Assembly (NCBI GenBank): GCA_011037195.1
Contig: JAAEAF010006874.1
Location: 1 to 64,000 of the forward strand
Origin: Triatoma infestans
Taxonomy: Eukaryota; Arthropoda; Insecta; Hemiptera; Reduviidae
Reading direction: 5' to 3'
DNA: 64,000 nt
The notes beneath the pieces are model-generated. The model was not told the origin of the DNA, searched no databases, and was given only the letters and a program-made list of their open reading frames with translations. A program made the translations under genes and the position numbers. Positions 10,262 to 20,867 of this stretch are shown here, piece by piece. Position 1 is the stretch's first letter. Each line of letters opens with the position of its first letter.

Positions 10262-10390
10262 TGAAAAACCTTTGAGTTTTCGAGTTGAGACTGCGTGCAG
10301 TGGCTTGCTAGAAGCCGACTTTTCGTTCGTATTGCAGTGAACCTCTTCAGGGTCGGTACACCTTAAAAGCTGCTAATGAAGGAGGCTCTT
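10262..10390 (-). repeat. Interspersed repeat Y, copy 2 (inverted)
   Basis: Reverse complement reads AGCAGCTTTTAAGGTGTACC, CCTGAAGAGGTTCACTGCAA and AAAAGTCGG, in the same order as copies at 6075 and 29595. The segment 10269-10290 (GAGTTTTCGAGTTGAGA) also matches 29560-29577, but in direct orientation, so the structure is rearranged. Confidence 0.4.
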
Positions 10391-10730
10391 TGCAATATAA
10401 TGGAGTTGATGAGGAGAAAAATGGGGATTGATTAATTTGACGAAATATGAAGACACTGTTATAATATGGCTATAAGCTTACACAAACTGCACCGGACTTG
10501 TAATGATTTTATAGAATAAAAGGTGGAAGTAGAGATATGACACGATGCGATGTATATGGTTGAATCTGATAGATAGATAGATGTCTAGATATCTTACTGG
10601 CTTATATACAGGTTCTTTCCACTCTAGCCTGCTTAAGTCAGAGAGTACCAGAGAGAGTTTGTTTTCTCTCGGTCGGGCTAGTGTTCTCTCTCTACATCAA
10701 TATGGGCGAAACGTTTTTTGTTTTTTTTTC

Positions 10731-11395
10731 CTACGCCGACTCTAAAGGGAGGGTTCCCATTTTCTTTCGGGCAGTCCAATATCTGTTAGATTTTTTGTTT
10801 CCAATGTGAGACACTTTTGTTTTTGCCTTTGTCATGCAATCCGGCACAATCATTAGGTGGGCAGGATCCATTTCCGCACCGCTGTCACATAGCGGACACG
10901 TGGGAGATGGTTTAACTCCTATTCGGTGGAGTTGGACTTGCAGGTAGTTATGCCTATTGGCCACTCGGAAGTTCACCGTGAAGTGTCTGCATGGAAGATC
11001 ATAGGGAATTGGGTTATGTAATAAATTCTCCCATCTTCTTCCGGTAGCTTTATTTTTCCAGACGATTTATACCTTTTTTTTTTCATTTTATTATTTATTT
11101 TTCTAATCGCCTGGTGAAATGATGCCTGGGCCTTCAGGTTGCGTAAGCTGGCAACCTTCCTTTTCTCTAGCCTTTCTACTTATTCGTTGCTTAGAATATC
11201 GCAGTGGCTAGGCACCCATTAGAGAACAAACCTCCATTCTTCTAATATTAAACTGGTTTAATACGTTTCTAGTAATGTTAACTAATCCACATGCAGCCGC
11301 ACGACTAGAGGCCAGGACGAGTATGGCGGCTTGAGAGTCCACGAAGAACACAGCTTGCTTCTTATTGAGGCAAGCTTTTTTTTTTTTGGAGATCT
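10731..11395 (-). pseudogene. LINE ORF2 fragment: RNase H and C-terminal region
   Basis: This is the 3' coding end of a non-LTR retrotransposon, minus strand. From the right, KKQAVFFVDSQAAILVLASS contains the RNase H 'DSQAA' motif with its catalytic aspartate, followed by LNQFNIRRMEVCSL. After stops and frame changes, NFRVANRHNYLQVQLHRIG leads to the Cys-His motif CPLCDSGAEMDPAHLMI, as found after RNase H in R1/I/Jockey-type ORF2. The reverse transcriptase is absent (5' truncation) and there are several stops. A non-functional relic. Confidence 0.7.
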
Positions 11396-11399
11396 GGGC

Positions 11400-12330
11400 G
11401 ATGATATGACAAGTAAGGAATAGAAAAACAAAGGTTGTCTGATTCTTAATGGAATTAGATCAAATGTTATAAAGTTTTCTATTTAAATGTAATTATTCTT
11501 TACCCTCAACACGTAATTTTTGTATTATAAAATATTATTCAATAAATTAAAGTATCTTCATTATTTATATATATTACTTGTTTATATATGATTTGATAGC
11601 AAGTTATTGTCATTGTAAATAGTAGTTATTAAGTGGTTGACAGTTATATGAAAGTTGATTGATTAGTTATTATCTCTGTTCAAACCGATACGTTATTGAA
11701 GCACCAAACAAATTGTTTTGATAATGTTGAACTCAAGGTTAGTATTAACCTTGTTTTATGTTAAAACCATGCCAAGGTGGGCTCACATATTTCCATTAGG
11801 GGAAAAAGAGTGAGAAAATAAACAATTTAAAATAATAATAAAAAAATGTACTAGTAAAGAAAGAATAATTTTTAAAAAGTAAAAATTAATAGTAAAATAG
11901 TAATTTATATGATTCAATAAAACCGTAGAGGTCGTATTATTAAAATAGTTATAATAAACTATAAATTTTAGTTGCCTTCGGTATTAAATAACCAGTTGCC
12001 CCAAACCACAGATCGTAAAAGAAATGCATTTTTCGTTTTTTAATTCCCCAAAACCCCACTTTAATTGCCTTGATTTACAATATACCTTACTTTAAAGAGA
12101 CTGGTCCAAAAGTGGAAAATAAATACAATGTTAACTTCTCTATAAAGAAAGATTAGTAGGCCGGTACTTGTGCCACACTTCCTGTTTATTTATGTTGCGA
12201 CAAATACGTAAAAGCTGAGTATAAAAAAAAAATTGTTATTTTATATAAAATTATATTAAAAGGAGCATGAGAAAGTGTATAAGTGTTTCACAACAGTTTT
12301 TTGTTTCTCTTATTCAGAGTATTTTTTTCC
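11400..12330. other. AT-rich spacer
   Basis: No gene or repeat of this window recognised. Poly-A run at 12222-12231. Weak TGCCACACTTCCTG scrap near 12171. Confidence 0.4.
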
Positions 12331-12349
12331 TCTGCGCTCCTACAATTAT

Positions 12350-12790
12350 GCTTACAAGAGAAGTATGTCAGGTACCAGGGTATGTAGACATTGAAGCAAA
12401 TGAGTTAGCCGACACTTTAAAGGTAGGTGCTGAATCTCCCTTTATGAAGCTGGAACCCCTTTTATGGGATAACAGACCGAGCATATCTCTGGAAAATCTC
12501 CCAACCTTCTCTGGGTGTCTATGACTAGAAAACATCTGAAGCATACATCAATCTGAATGAAAATAGGCTTCACATGCTGACGGGTTTCCTCACGTAAACA
12601 TTGTAGACTCAGGCGGCAGTAGAAGAACTTTTGTTAACGTTATTATCCAGAGAAGATTTAGAAGCCTAGGTACTTACCAAGTATTGTGGAGGGAGATATT
12701 ATCCTCCATAGAAGCCTCCCCCTGATTCTGAGATTTCATAGAAATCTTATTTTAGGAAGGGGTGCTATAGGGTGAGTAGTCTTATCTTGG
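12350..12790 (+). pseudogene. LINE ORF2 fragment: RNase H C-terminal part, diverged
   Basis: TREVCQVPGYVDIEANELAD corresponds to the VPGHVGIEGNE.AD motif that carries the last RNase H aspartate. SPFMKLEPLLW follows, matching PLLGPEPFCG of the copies at 12885, 21000 and 58430. After a stop near 12523, NLNENRLHMLTGFLT (about 12550) and FRSLGTYQV (about 12660) match SKNKLRVLTGFLTG and FKNLGSYQV. This is the same LINE lineage as the next feature but older. Multiple frame breaks. Confidence 0.6.
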
Positions 12791-12884
12791 CACCAGTGGA
12801 AGAGCTGTACAAAGATCCTCTTTTAGTCACAGTGCATGGTTCCTTCTCCCCAAAAAATGTATGCATGTGTATCTGCAAAATTTT

Positions 12885-13512
12885 TTCCCAGCATATTTCA
12901 GGCGGAGATATACGCTATTGGAAGATGCGTTCAATTTAACCTCGATAGGGGATATAGGAATCGGGAGATTGTAATCCTTTCCGATAGCCAAGCAGCCTTC
13001 AGAGCTCTGGGTGCACCAGTTATTAACTCTAAAATGGTTTGGGAATGCCTAGATAAACTAAACGATCTGGGCAGTAGGAACAAAGTCGCACTTTGGTGGG
13101 TGCCGGGGCATGTTGGCATTGAAGGGAATGAGACGGCCGACGCCCTGGCCAAGATAGGCGCCAAGACACCACTTTTGGGGCCGGAACCTTTTTGTGGGAT
13201 TAGCGACCAGTGTCTGTTAGAGGAACTTAAGAAGGAGGAGGAGACGAAGAGATCTCAACTCTGGTACTCCCTCCCCAGGTTGCGGCAGGCCAAGATCTGC
13301 TTGGGAAATTATAACCAACGGAGGTCGGAGGCCTGCATTGGATTGAGTAAGAACAAGCTCCGCGTACTTACGGGTTTCCTCACGGGGTATTGCCGACTTA
13401 GAGGACACCTGGCGAAGCTGGGCTTGGAAAGTGACAGCTCATGCAGATTCTGTGGGGAGTTGGAGGAAACTCCAATACATCTCCCCCCGATAAAAAAAAA
13501 AAAAAAAAAAAA
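12885..13512 (+). mobile_element. Doubly truncated LINE ORF2 retrocopy with poly(A)
   Basis: A 628-bp piece of LINE ORF2 with open frame. It contains the RNase H glutamate motif FQAEIYAIGRC, LSDSQAAFRALG, WWVPGHVGIEGNETADALAK, GPEPFCGISDQCLLEEL, the TGFLTGYCRLRGHL segment and half of the Cys-His motif (CRFCGELEETPIHL). It stops abruptly inside that motif and runs into about 20 A. The 13-bp sequence ATCTGCAAAATTT flanks it directly on both sides (12872-12884, 13513-13525). The piece therefore entered as a cDNA lacking both the upstream RNase H aspartate and reverse transcriptase, and the normal 3' end. Open frame but no autonomous function expected. Confidence 0.8.
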
Positions 13513-13639
13513 ATCTGCAAAATTTGTAGCGATATACGTGGGACCTGTTGGAAATTCCTTATTTTATCTTATTATTTGAAATTTACAACTGTACAACATA
13601 ATGCACAACAAGTAAATATGTTGAGAAGAAGTATAAATT

Positions 13640-14345
13640 GGCGTGCAATTAACGTGAATGTTGGTCACCCAGTGGTGGGTGGCCAACATAATTCAAGTGA
13701 TCTCCTGGCCATCGGCGCCTGAGCCGTCGGATTGGATGTCCGGGAAGTGATCGGGAAGAAAGGTGTTGTACGAAAGGGTTCGGGTGCGATCTGAGCCTTT
13801 CATGGAACTTGATATAACGGGATTTAGCAAAGTCTGTTACGAATGGAACTTGGAGATCAGTATGTAGAGTGAGGTTTGAAACATAGAAAGGAGCGTTAGC
13901 TATTCGGCGAAGAATTTTAGATTGTAAGGTTTGTATGAGGTTTAGATTTGATTTTTTGGCAGCACCATAGAGTTCTAGTCCATAAGTCCATATTGGCATA
14001 AGGAGAGAAGTGTATAGTCTTATTTTATTGTGTAAAGTTATTTTTGAATATTTGTCAAGTAGTTTAGCGAGTCACTTGTCGGTATCTTGTGTTGAGGTCT
14101 TTTCTTTAAGGATTCCATGTAAGTCTTTTGTCTAGGTATAATGCAAGATATCTCACATGATCTGCAGGCGATATAGGATTGTTGTGTATGTAGACCGGAT
14201 GAAGGATTTTACGGTTGAGGGTGAAAACAATATATTTAGATTTGGTAGGGTTTATTTTGATTCTCCATTTGGTAAGCCAATTTTCTATAATACGAAGATG
14301 GGCTTGCAAATTACGAATTTTGAGGACGGGGTCAGAACCTGAGGA
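13640..14345 (-). pseudogene. Jockey-like reverse transcriptase C-terminal fragment
   Basis: Minus-strand pieces encode the thumb region of a Jockey-clade reverse transcriptase. HLRIIENWLTKWRIKINPTK then SKYIVFTLNRK and VRYLALYLDKRLTWNP match the 'W...W+I+IN..KT..I.F...V.YLG..LD..L.W' pattern. Further on, MPIWTYGLELYGAAKKSNLN, QSKILRRIANAPFYVSN and DFAKSRYIKFHERL are the C-terminal helices. The polymerase palm (YxDD) lies upstream and is missing. Two frames are needed, so it is a decayed, truncated copy. It runs into unrelated sequence near 13640. Confidence 0.75.
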
Positions 14346-14451
14346 TAGGATTGCTGTGTGTCATCGGCGAAGATGTACAAGGATGGGTTGGTAAGTCAGC
14401 CGTTAACAATTTCCTTATTAAAAATTTAAATGAACCCAGATAGAAAAACTG

Positions 14452-14751
14452 CTTAACCTGCCGGGTGCATTCAATTTTGTATCCAATAATCCTAATTACA
14501 ATAATGTCGAAGTTAAGGATTACATCAAATTACAAGCAAAAGCACCTTTAGATCAGTAATTTTTGCAAAGAAATCAGCAGCAACTAATAACTAACCAATT
14601 AAATAGATATAAATTTAATATAAAGTATGGTGAACAACTTTATTGCTGCAAAAATTATGATTTATTTATTTTAGATGACGTGCTCTCTCCCTCTTCTTGT
14701 CGCTCTGACATCTTCCACTCTTACTGTTATATAACATCGTGACTCCTAGTT
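14452..14751 (+). pseudogene. Unidentified coding-like remnant
   Basis: One frame reads about 100 codons with a single stop (near 14558). Pieces include LNLPGAFNFVSNNPNYNNVE, VKDYIKLQAKAPLDQ, QQQLITNQLNRYKFNIKYGE and CCKNYDLFILDDV. The composition and the long run without stops in AT-rich DNA suggest former coding sequence. I do not recognise the family. No start, splice site or neighbour supports a function. Confidence 0.3.
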
Positions 14752-14835
14752 TAGAGCTCACTATTTTCTCTCACCACTTGATGATACTAAAAATGTTTTT
14801 TTTTTTAAAAAAAGCAAAGATAATAGGTATATAGT

Positions 14836-15012
14836 CTTTTTACTTTCTCTTGCTACGTGTAAGAGAAAAATGTTTTAAGATAAAAATATGGTACGGAAAA
14901 ATGTTTTTACCGAATAGCCTGTGTGTGCACCACTTTGGGTGGGGTCAGGGGCGTCAAAACGTTTCGGATGAAAAAACAATTTCAAAGATTTGACGTGATT
15001 GCAATACATTAA
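14836..15012. repeat. TCTGG-family relic, rearranged
   Basis: TTTACTTTCTCTTGCTACGT (minus-strand right end) at about 14838 is followed at 14944 by GGTCAGGGGCGTCAAAACG and AAAGATTTGACGTGATTGCA, which are right-end motifs in the plus orientation. The two halves point in opposite directions, so the relic is rearranged. Confidence 0.4.
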
Positions 15013-15551
15013 GATAAATATTTCGAGAATTAATATAAATAAACCAATGAGGGCTAGACAAAATAATTATCCTATATATATAGTTTATATATTGTTTAAA
15101 TATGTAGATTTGATTTCAACTATATGTAATAAATTGCACGACAGTTTTGGACGTCACCAAATAGCATATTCACTTTAATTCAACCTTGAAATTCACTCAG
15201 TGATACCACTTTTAAACTAGAGATTCATTGTTATTCATTTAATAGTTTTATCAATAAATTTGTTTTTCTTGTTTAACTAGTTCATAATAGTTAACAATAA
15301 TATAACATGCGCATACTTAGTTATAAATATTAAATATTGGTTGCCACTTAAGGTTATTCCATTTCTTGTTTTAGTTTTGTAAATTTACATTTAAGGGACT
15401 TCAGATGAAATTAGAGTTAAGATTTGAAAGGTTCGGAAAGGGAATCCTCTTCCATAAAGACCAGCGCAAAAGATTATCTTTAAACAAGTTTCAGACAAGG
15501 CCTGCAACAGCTTTATCTGCGAGATTTTTTTGTTTCACAACCCCAGTACAT

Positions 15552-15770
15552 TATCAGCGTTATTTTTCGTGTAGCCTGCTTCTTTTTTGTGGTCATCGGG
15601 TGTTCGCCCATCATCAGGATTTGCTCTGTGCAAATCTATGTTATCACACTGTTTGACCCAAAGGAACCTGATAATGGGCGAACGCCTGAAACTGCTCGAT
15701 GACCACAAAAAGAAGCAGGCTATCACGGAAAATATCTCTGATGCTTTCCAGCTCTGCGGAACCAACCACA
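15552..15770. mobile_element. Foldback element FB1
   Basis: A left arm (about 15552-15618: TAGCCTGCTTCTTTTTTGTG, GTTCGCCCATCATCAGG) is repeated inverted at about 15667-15742 (CCTGATAATGGGCGAACGCC, CACAAAAAGAAGCAGGCTAT). About 48 bp separates the arms. Related foldbacks lie at 30434 and 60522. Reading frames within it are incidental. Confidence 0.75.
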
Positions 15771-15954
15771 TGGAATAAGGCACATTTTCCCCTGTCTCTT
15801 CCTCCTCTTTAGCAGCGCGAGATCACGTGGGCAACCGATGACAAAACTTTCCGAAACCGAGACAAAATTTTTCACGGAAAAAATCCATGTTTGACTGTAC
15901 AAACTTGTGAGGGGATAAACTAATTTCCTTATTTCAGAAACGTTTAACTTTCTT

Positions 15955-16325
15955 CTTCATTTTCTTTCTTGGCGTTACAGCCCATGTAGGGCTCTAGCCT
16001 CCTCAGCTACGTTCTTCCTCTCTCTCTCTCGAGCCACCCTTCTCTCTAACTTCTCACTCCCAACAACCTGAGGTTCTTTTCCACGTCATCCAGCCATCGC
16101 ATCCGTGGTCTTCCTTTACTTCTTCTTCCTCCCGGGTGGCCAGACCTCTCGGTATCCTGTCTGCTCCATTCTTTCCAGGTGACCCAACCACTTCAACCTC
16201 CCACTTCCACCAAGTCCCGTACACCATATAGTTCTTTTATGTCCTGATTTGACCTCATCCTCCTGTCTTACCGGGCCAAATATTTTCTTCAAGACCTTTC
16301 TCTCCCACGTTTACTTTGATGAGGC
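15955..16325 (-). pseudogene. RTE-like LINE ORF2 C-terminal fragment
   Basis: On the minus strand, ERKVLKKIFGPVRQEDEV, GGSGRLKWLGHLERMEQTGY, KKKxRKTTDAMAG and VVGSEKLERRVARERERE follow the layout of the C-terminus of RTE-type endonuclease-reverse transcriptases ('KI.GP....RL.W.GH..RM....RP..RW.DD......L'). The GAGAGA-rich stretch is part of it. Stops break the frame. The catalytic domains are absent. Confidence 0.6.
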
Positions 16326-16329
16326 TAAA

Positions 16330-17915
16330 ATGTGTATTTCTTTTTATGTTGTAAAAAAAAAATATTAGGTACAACTAATTACACAATACAAATTTAAGTT
16401 CTCTAGAATTGAACGTGCTTGCGTAAGTGTCTGCCCATATACACACGTTTTTTTTTTTTTGCTTAAAAGGCGCAACCATGGGTTGTTGTTGCACAATGCG
16501 ATTATCTGAGTTTTTTCAATGGACATATTATGTACAAATCAAACAGTCCATAATCACAATTTTCACATTTTTTTTAATAAATAAATTAACAAAACATACT
16601 TCTTATTCATTCTTATAATTAAAAAAAAAAACAAAACAAAATCAACAATCAGCTTGTCATGTTGAGAACACTTGGACTAGCAGTTATTGTGATAATATGA
16701 AATTGCATCATACTCGGGTAAGGAATATGATAAGAATTGATAAGAATGATAAATTTTGAATGGATTTGTTACAGTGGAGTATAGGTGTCAATATAATAAA
16801 TGGAAAGAAATTATGTGTGAATAAAACTGAAGAACCACTGTTACATACCGAAACCACTACTGCGTAACGAAAAAATAAAAAAAAAAACAAAAAAAAAACT
16901 GGTAAAAACCAACAAAAGTAAAGTAACTGATTAAAAATAAATAGGCGCGCAGGAAATACGATGTTGTATAAATCTCTTAAGTAATCAGACAGCGTAACTA
17001 TTAACTGGTGGCATTCATTAGGAGGAAGGTTAATAGTGTGGTTTGGAACATTGCCAGCAGTTTATCCGCCATATTGGGATTCTATTTTTTTTTAAAGTTT
17101 AATTCCGAATTGGGCGTTTTTAAATAAAACATTCTCGTGGTAGTTGGACGGAATAGCAAATATGAGTGTGCTATATTCGCATAAAAGTGTCAGATGCAGT
17201 ATGCATTACATCTCTCTGACATTGTTGTGCTGTAGAAACAGATAACTGTTCATTTGGATTACTGTCGCGACAACATGTGGCGCTATTGTGTTGCATAATC
17301 ACAACAATTTTCCAATTGCATATGTAATAACAATTACAGTATTTTATTTAAGCCTGTGTTTCTGTTCCTGGGAGATTTTTCTGAATAAGGTCCCACAAAT
17401 ATTCTATGTTTAATGCGTAATAGAGTTCGATCATTGCAACACCATATGCGGATTCCAAGTTACTATGGTGATGTGATGTGAATATTGAAGAGATCATAAT
17501 ATCGTATTGTTTATATAGTTGTTTGAGAAGAGAAAGCCATACATTTCTATTTCCTACAATTAATATTAAAGTATTCCGAAACTTCCTTTTTGGTTTACAC
17601 TAATATATATATTTTTTTTTTTTAATGAATTAGAAAATTCACTTTTATCACCTCTATAAGATGTAATAATCTACTGTATAGTATGGTTTTATACTCTATA
17701 CTAATATACCTATTCTTATGTAAAGAAGTAAAGATCTTCGTTAAGTTAAGTAAGACAGCTATTATCAGTACCACAACTAAATTATTAAGGATATAAATAG
17801 TCCAAGTGAGCCCCTTAGATTCAGACTCTCGGAATGGGGGAATAATAAACCAATAAACAAGTATTAAGTAAGTTTCTCTACCAACCAAATCCAACCTTTT
17901 TTTTTCTCTTTGTTT
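16330..17915. other. AT-rich spacer
   Basis: No credible gene. A minus-strand frame at 17622-17894 is open for 90 codons but has no recognisable family, only hydrophobic AT-rich composition. Poly-T/A tracts at 16448-16460, 16621-16632 and 16873-16901. Confidence 0.4.
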
Positions 17916-18178
17916 GTCTGTGGGGAGGGACCAAGTCCTATGCTAACTAAAGCCCTTCTGGGCCCATATAGCTACCCCAAAGTTCGGAGTCTTCTCAATG
18001 CACTGCCGGCCTCTGGACAGTGTTCTCTCGTTGTCAGACAACATTGTCCATCACCGGAGAGTGAGCTGTAAGAGGCTCCTAGGAAGAAAAAATCTAAGGC
18101 CAGCAGCTGGACTCGAACCCAGGACCGCCGCATTGCTAATCCAGCCCGCTACCACTGAGCTAAAATCCCTTCCCTTAA
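17915..18178 (-). mobile_element. tRNA-derived SINE S2 with LINE-like 3' tail
   Basis: Reverse complement starts near 18176 with GGGAAGGGATTTTAGCTCAG (box A region) and has box B GGGTTCGAGTCC. It then carries the S-family body (CTTAGATTTTTTC, AGGAGCC, ACAATGTTGTCTG, GGCCGGCAGTGCA). Unlike S1, S3 and S6, the end after GAGAAGACTCC does not have the GACGCCTTAAAT motif. It continues with CTTTGGGGTAGCTATATGGG, GGGCTTTAG and CCTCCCCAC, which matches over about 60 bp the 3' end of the LINE at 23559-24188. Ends in A-rich GAGAAAAAAAAA. Confidence 0.75.
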
Positions 18179-18179
18179 T

Positions 18180-18770
18180 TCTTTATTATGGACCTGTTTA
18201 TGTTTCTGATTATGGATTATGTTATATCTTTTATATTGTAACAATCTTTATGATAAAAGTTTTTTTTAAAAAAAATCTCTGTAAATCTCTGTTTATAGAA
18301 ATATTTATGTTATTAATATATGGGTTAAAAAAATAAGACCGGATTGAAAGATGGTCAAGGTTACCTTCTTATATATAATGAATGGATAATTTTTTTTTTT
18401 TTATTTAACAAATTGACGTTCTTTTTTTTGCCAGTTGTTCCGGCCTATCGATGTTTATCGATATTTGGTTGATCAGATAATAACTACAGAAGGAGGGAGG
18501 TTACACTTTGGGGCTATTTTTGTGTGAAAAATGAATGTCTGTATATGATATTGCTTGTATAGCCTTCTCTTTGTTTTGCATTCTAATTATTTCAAATAGT
18601 GTTTATTATTTATTTACAAATATATTGTATTTTGTAAATAGGGAATCAGAGTTTGGTAAAGTTATTATAAGCTCTATCACAATCAAAAGACAAGATAGAA
18701 ATTTCTCTTGGAACATCAGTGCATGTTTGATTAATAATCAAATAATTTGTTAAATAGAATATGGAATATT
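18180..18770. other. AT-rich spacer
   Basis: No gene recognised. The short dyad TCGATGTTTATCGA lies near 18448. Confidence 0.4.
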
Positions 18771-18771
18771 A

Positions 18772-19585
18772 TTTTTATTTTCTTCTTAGTGCCGGTAAGA
18801 GGAAATATTCGTATTCGTGTCAAATTTGCGATATTTTCACCGGAAATACATGTTAGAAGATCCCTGAGTTCGAAAAAAAAAATTGTTTCTAGAAGTTGGT
18901 TTCTGTGTGAGCGTATATAAGGAAACTCAAAAAAATGAAAATTTTGCGAAGATTCAACTAACTTGATATTTAGTTTTAAGTACCTAGCATGAGACCGGAT
19001 GAGAACCGGTTTTGACAAAAATCGCTTAACCGGAAGTAACACTTTACGCGAATGGATTTTTTAGTTTTTTTTTGTTTGATTTTTCTCTAAACTAGAAATA
19101 TGAACTACACAATAACAAGAGCTACAACTTTTATTTTCAATATTTTTCCCGGAAAATTCAGTCAAGAAAAATTTATAGGGAGGGGTGGGGGTTATGTTTT
19201 TTTCCAAAGTGTTATTTCCGTTTATTATATTATTATCTACGTAATTATTAATTATAATAAAATGTGACGCCAAAATTCCGAGTTTTGAAAAAAAATTGAT
19301 TGACCGGATGTTCGGACTTTACTGAACAGTTTTTACGCTTTTTTGCATTAAAATATTGATGAATTTTATTAAATTTGGTATACAAATTATACGTATACAG
19401 AGACCTATTATTTTGTCGGAAATTTTTATCTACTTGAGAAAATTCGTTAGAGGGGAGGGAAGTTTCGGTAGTTAAGCTTTTAGATTGTCCCATTGATGCA
19501 GCGTTAAGTTTGAAGAAAATTTGTCAGTTATAACTGCGGCAATTGCAGTAGAAGAAAATACGTATGAGTGTTTCATACCAGATAT
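18772..19585 (-). mobile_element. TCTGG-family element, copy E
   Basis: Minus orientation. Right end at 18772 (TTTTTATTTTCTTCTTAGTG, GTAAGAGGAAATATTCG, TCACCGGAAATACATG). Internal landmarks include AACCGGAAGTAACACTTTA (19028) and GGGAGGGGTGGGGG (19179). The left end GAGTGTTTCATACCAGA ends near 19583. It lacks the long (AC)n and is more diverged than its neighbour F, which follows head-to-tail within a few bases. Confidence 0.8.
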
Positions 19586-20222
19586 TTTTTCTTTCTCTTA
19601 ATCCTATTAAGAGGAAGTATTGTAATCGTGTCAAATTTTCGATATCTACTTTTCACCGGAAATATCCGTTGTGAGGGCTACTTGAGTCCAAAAAAATGGT
19701 TTTTAGCAAATGCTCTGTGTGTGATGAACAGCATAGCTCAAAAACGAAAAACCGCAGAAAGTTGAAACTTGATATTCCGTTTAGGTATCACCATGGGATC
19801 TGACTGTACGTTATCTGTCAAAATTCCTCAACTGGAAGTACCACTTTACTAGGTTTTTTTTTTTTTTTTTTTGTTTTTTTGACGATTTTCTTCAAACTTG
19901 TAATATCAACTACACATACAAAGAGCTACAACTTTTATTAAAACATTTCTCTGGGAAAATTCATTTAAGGGCACTTTTAGGGGAGGGATGGGATTATGTT
20001 TTTCTCTAAAGTGCATCATAATTGATTATACAATTGTATCATCCAAAGAAAATTAATTAGAAATAAATCGATGGCCAAAATTCCGAGTTTCAAGAAAATT
20101 AGTAAACAGGAAGTTGCGCTCTTATTGAACAGTTTTTTCAGTTTTCGACACAAACTATAAAATTTGTCAATTATAATTTTGATACTGGAGTAAGAGAAAG
20201 TTGTGTGAGTGTTTAACACCAG
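19586..20222 (-). mobile_element. TCTGG-family element, copy F
   Basis: Starts with CTTTCTCTTAATCCTATTAA immediately after copy E and continues GAGGAAGTATTGTAATCGTG. Landmarks are AACTGGAAGTACCACTTTAC (19832) and AACAGGAAGTTGCGCTC (20104), that is one internal unit. It ends GGAGTAAGAGAAAGTTGTGT followed by GAGTGTTTAACACCAG at about 20222. Non-coding. Confidence 0.85.
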
Positions 20223-20474
20223 TTTTTTTTTTATATTTGTTATAGTTATTGTTGGCTTCATTTTATATTTATTATATTATTCTTGGAAAAATATTAGTTG
20301 TGTAATCATTTCATTGAGAACAGTTTTACTATGCTAATTACCTCACCATTAAAATTACATCGTAATTAGTGTTGTTTATGAGTGGGGAACACAGACCTGG
20401 TTTATTTCATGGTCAAGACAACCTGACAACAACATAGGTACCTCTCACGTAAACGTGATTATAATCAACTTGCC

Positions 20475-20865
20475 ATACTTCTCAAACAGAACTCAGCTTT
20501 GCATACGCATCGACCGTATACAGAATCCCTCCCTTAAAGTCACACAGATATTAGACGATATTCCTCTCCAACTGTCACCACCATCCAAAGCCTTCTGCCC
20601 CTCTGTGATCAAAAATATTATTTCCCAACTTTTCCTTAAAAATTCCCCTGGTTACGACCTCATCACCAGCTCTATTCTTTGCCATTTCACAAAAAAAAAA
20701 AAAAGCCATATTACTCTTAATATACCTGTTTAACGCCTTCCTTCGCACCACCTACTTTTCCCACCCGGTGGAGGTTGCTACCATTGTCCTCTACCTAAAT
20801 CTAAACAGCCATCGCATCTTCTCTCATTCTATCATCCAATCAGCCTTTTTCCTATTAGAACGAAC
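20475..20865 (+). pseudogene. Jockey-like reverse transcriptase N-terminal fragment
   Basis: IQNPSLKVTQILDDIPLQLS, AFCPSVIKNIISQLFLKNSP and GYDLITSSIL contain the KSPGYDLIT-type motif that opens Jockey-clade reverse transcriptases. After an A-run frameshift (20692-20704) come LFNAFLRTTYF and PVEVATIVLYLNLN, the next conserved segment. No palm or downstream domains. A dead fragment. Confidence 0.65.
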
Positions 20866-20867
20866 GA

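Noticed and set aside
15405..15783. Small genes of 63-83 codons on both strands
   Set aside because: The overlapping frames arise from the foldback element FB1, whose arms read similarly in both directions.
17622..17894. 90-codon membrane-like protein on the minus strand
   Set aside because: Hydrophobic frames of this length are expected by chance in AT-rich DNA; there is no start context or recognised family.
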